DNA of 64,000 nt from assembly GCA_027487865.1 (NCBI GenBank), contig JAIYCT010000003.1, positions 310,001 to 374,000 of the forward strand. The letters run 5' to 3'. The DNA comes from Microbacteriaceae bacterium (GTDB lineage Bacteria; Actinomycetota; Actinomycetes; Actinomycetales; Microbacteriaceae). A program made the translations under genes and the position numbers. The notes under the pieces are model-generated. The model was not told the DNA's origin. It worked only from the letters and a program-made list of their open reading frames with translations, and did not search any database. This document shows, one piece after another, positions 62,640 to 64,000 of the stretch (the first letter of the stretch is position 1; every line of letters begins with the position of its first letter).

Positions 62640-63316
62640 CACGAGTACTTGTAGTTGAAGATGAGATAAACCTTAGGGAGCCACTGGTTTTCCTGTTGCA
62701 GCGCGAAGGCTACGACGTTATCGAAGCCGAAGATGGACTATCTGCTTTGGATAACTTCCGCACTCACGGTGCCGACATTGTGCTTTTGGACCTAATGCTT
62801 CCTGGTCTTTCGGGCAACGAAGTCTGCCGAGCCATCAGGGCCGAGAGCTCGGTTCCGGTCATCATGGTGACTGCCAAGGACACCGAGATTGACAAGGTGG
62901 TTGGGCTAGAAATCGGTGCCGACGACTATGTCACCAAGCCTTACTCCACCAGAGAGCTGCTAGCTCGCATGAAGGCGGTCTTGCGCCGCGGAGCAGAGCC
63001 TCAGGCCGCGGAGCATGGTCTTTTGAAGGCCGGGCCGGTGGTTATGGATATCGAACGTCACGTTGTCACCGTAAACGGCGACAAGATTCAAATGCCGCTG
63101 AAGGAATTTGAACTGCTCGAGCTTTTGATGGAGAACGTAAACCGAGTGCTAACCCGCGGTCAAATCATCGACCGGGTGTGGGGTTCAAACTACTTTGGTG
63201 ACACCAAGACCCTGGATGTTCACGTGAAGCGAATTCGCTCAAAGATTGAAGAGGATCCAGCTCGACCACGTCACCTAATGACGGTTCGTGGCTTGGGTTA
63301 CAAGTTCGAGATTTAG
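62636..63316 (+). CDS. regX3: Response regulator RegX3
   Basis: A 226-residue OmpR-type regulator that controls phosphate-starvation genes. The receiver has VEDEINLREPLVFLLQ, Asp in IVLLDLMLPGLSGNEV and Lys in YVTKPYSTRELLARMKAVLR; the winged helix has FELLELLMENVNRVLTRGQI and TLDVHVKRIRSKIEEDPARP. The start overlaps senX3 and the end overlaps the LpqE-like gene by four bases. Confidence 0.96.
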   Translation: MTRVLVVEDEINLREPLVFLLQREGYDVIEAEDGLSALDNFRTHGADIVLLDLMLPGLSGNEVCRAIRAESSVPVIMVTAKDTEIDKVVGLEIGADDYVTKPYSTRELLARMKAVLRRGAEPQAAEHGLLKAGPVVMDIERHVVTVNGDKIQMPLKEFELLELLMENVNRVLTRGQIIDRVWGSNYFGDTKTLDVHVKRIRSKIEEDPARPRHLMTVRGLGYKFEI

Positions 63317-63786
63317 TTCAGCGATTCCGCGTATTCGCGGTATTCCAAAAGTGATCCATCCATCACTGGAACATCCAGCACAAACGGGTCTCCGCCGCCG
63401 GACACTGCAACCTCGTGAACCTGCCCCGGGGTGCCATCAAGCTTGAAGGTAACTGGCTCGGTGCCGTTGTAACCAAGGTCAAACTTGGTTCCAGCCTTGA
63501 CCACAAATTCAACTCGAATGTCCTTGCCGACAGAGTCCTTGGTCTGGACAGTTGCCATTAGGTCCTCTTGAGAAGAGTTCACGAACGAGCCGATCAATAC
63601 TGCTCTGCCGCTCTCGCCTTGAATAAGCAAAACATTGCGGGCCTTTAGCGACTGCGCGTCAACCTGAACACCGTCGCTTGGAGCATATGGCTTGAGAGAT
63701 TCGACGTTGCCCGAAAGAGAGCAACCTGCCAACGACAAGCTGGCTAGGGCCAAAAGGGTCAAAGAAGTAATTTTCTTTACGTTCAC
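63313..63786 (-). CDS. LpqE-like lipoprotein
   Basis: A 157-residue lipoprotein (signal from GTG 63786, lipobox LAGC). The mature part has DAQSLKARNVLLIQGESGRA and VLIGSFVNSSQEDLMATVQT, a beta-rich domain like the copper chaperone-like and LpqE families. Position next to carD, as for lpqE in mycobacteria, supports this. GGAG lies six bases before the GTG; four upstream codons are also open. It is convergent with regX3 by a four-base overlap. Confidence 0.75.
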   Translation of the reverse strand: MNVKKITSLTLLALASLSLAGCSLSGNVESLKPYAPSDGVQVDAQSLKARNVLLIQGESGRAVLIGSFVNSSQEDLMATVQTKDSVGKDIRVEFVVKAGTKFDLGYNGTEPVTFKLDGTPGQVHEVAVSGGGDPFVLDVPVMDGSLLEYREYAESLN

Positions 63787-63878
63787 GAAGCTCTCCAAAG
63801 GGCGTATTACCCCAAGTCTAGCCTAGGAATTAGCCCCAATCTGTGGTAAACTCAAGCTTTTGGAGCCGAAAGAAGCGC

Positions 63879-64000
63879 ATGAAATTTGAAGTTGGCGAAA
63901 CCGTTGTCTACCCTCACCACGGTGCTGCTGAAATTATCGAAGTTTCAGAGAAGACCATTCGCGGCGAAACCAAGAAGTACCTTACCCTTCGCGTAGTTGT
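63879..64000 (+). CDS. carD: CarD family transcription factor (partial, C-terminus beyond the window)
   Basis: The first 40 residues are present: [20 protein letters not shown], then [20 protein letters not shown], the RNA-polymerase-interacting Tudor-like domain of CarD that binds the beta subunit and stabilises open complexes at rRNA promoters. ATG 63879 follows a TAAACT box (63846-63851). The rest is cut by the right edge. Confidence 0.93.
   Translation, partial: MKFEVGETVVYPHHGAAEIIEVSEKTIRGETKKYLTLRVV

Noticed and set aside
1-64000. Mobile elements or defence systems
   Set aside because: No transposase, integrase, nuclease or toxin-antitoxin pattern was seen in any frame.

Overview
The window reads as the chromosome of a streamlined, moderate-GC actinobacterium. 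The gene set (WhiB, MtrA-MtrB-LpqB, PdtaS, SenX3-RegX3, a GlnR-type regulator, CarD, an acyl-CoA carboxylase with an epsilon subunit, LpqE) is actinobacterial. Gene order, small size and tight packing suggest Microbacteriaceae of the freshwater Luna type (Rhodoluna/Aquiluna-like); that placement is inference. Nearly every base is coding, only one intergenic stretch slightly exceeds 300 bases, and I see no insertion sequence, prophage, CRISPR array or plasmid gene.

Layout. 1-1839: the end of the succinate dehydrogenase operon (sdhC, partial sdhD) and manC. 1954-13722: a nucleoside uptake and salvage region with a BMP-family lipoprotein, ATPase, two permeases, cytidine deaminase, thymidine phosphorylase and adenosine deaminase, then a PTS EIIA/EIIB pair without EIIC and a flavin-binding protein. 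A PGM2-type phosphosugar mutase and a purine nucleoside phosphorylase face it. 13776-23415: an lpdA-type oxidoreductase, biotin carboxylase, Maf, an RNA methyltransferase, the carboxyltransferase with its small epsilon subunit, biotin ligase, purK and purE. 23500-27894: a lipoprotein, a very large secreted LysM protein and galE.

28019-45764 follows the mycobacterial whiB2-manB-mtrAB-lpqB-comF-hpf-secA order: whiB2, a glycosyltransferase with a large membrane part, a DUF5719 protein, a metallopeptidase-like protein, manB, mtrA-mtrB-lpqB, comF, hpf, secA, an Rv3235-like protein, a SAF/CpaB-like protein, a CpaE/MinD-like ATPase and pdtaS. 45761-53172 is a mixed accessory stretch: SDR enzyme, DUF998, glutamine amidotransferase-like hydrolase, an unknown protein, FKBP, oxidoreductases, tRNA-Lys, an orphan ABC ATPase and an EamA permease. 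53196-64000 holds mutT1-ppk, a glnR-type regulator, two tiny membrane proteins, nitrobindin, ygfZ, a FUSC protein, gpmA, phoU, senX3-regX3, an LpqE-like lipoprotein and the start of carD, so phosphate (ppk, phoU, senX3-regX3) and nitrogen (glnR) control lie side by side.

Two organisational features recur. Many genes have a TANNNT box 6-8 bases before the start codon, the arrangement expected for leaderless mRNAs. At four junctions the stop codon of the upstream gene forms the first three bases of that box. Convergent genes very often overlap by exactly four bases, with one stop codon embedded in the other.
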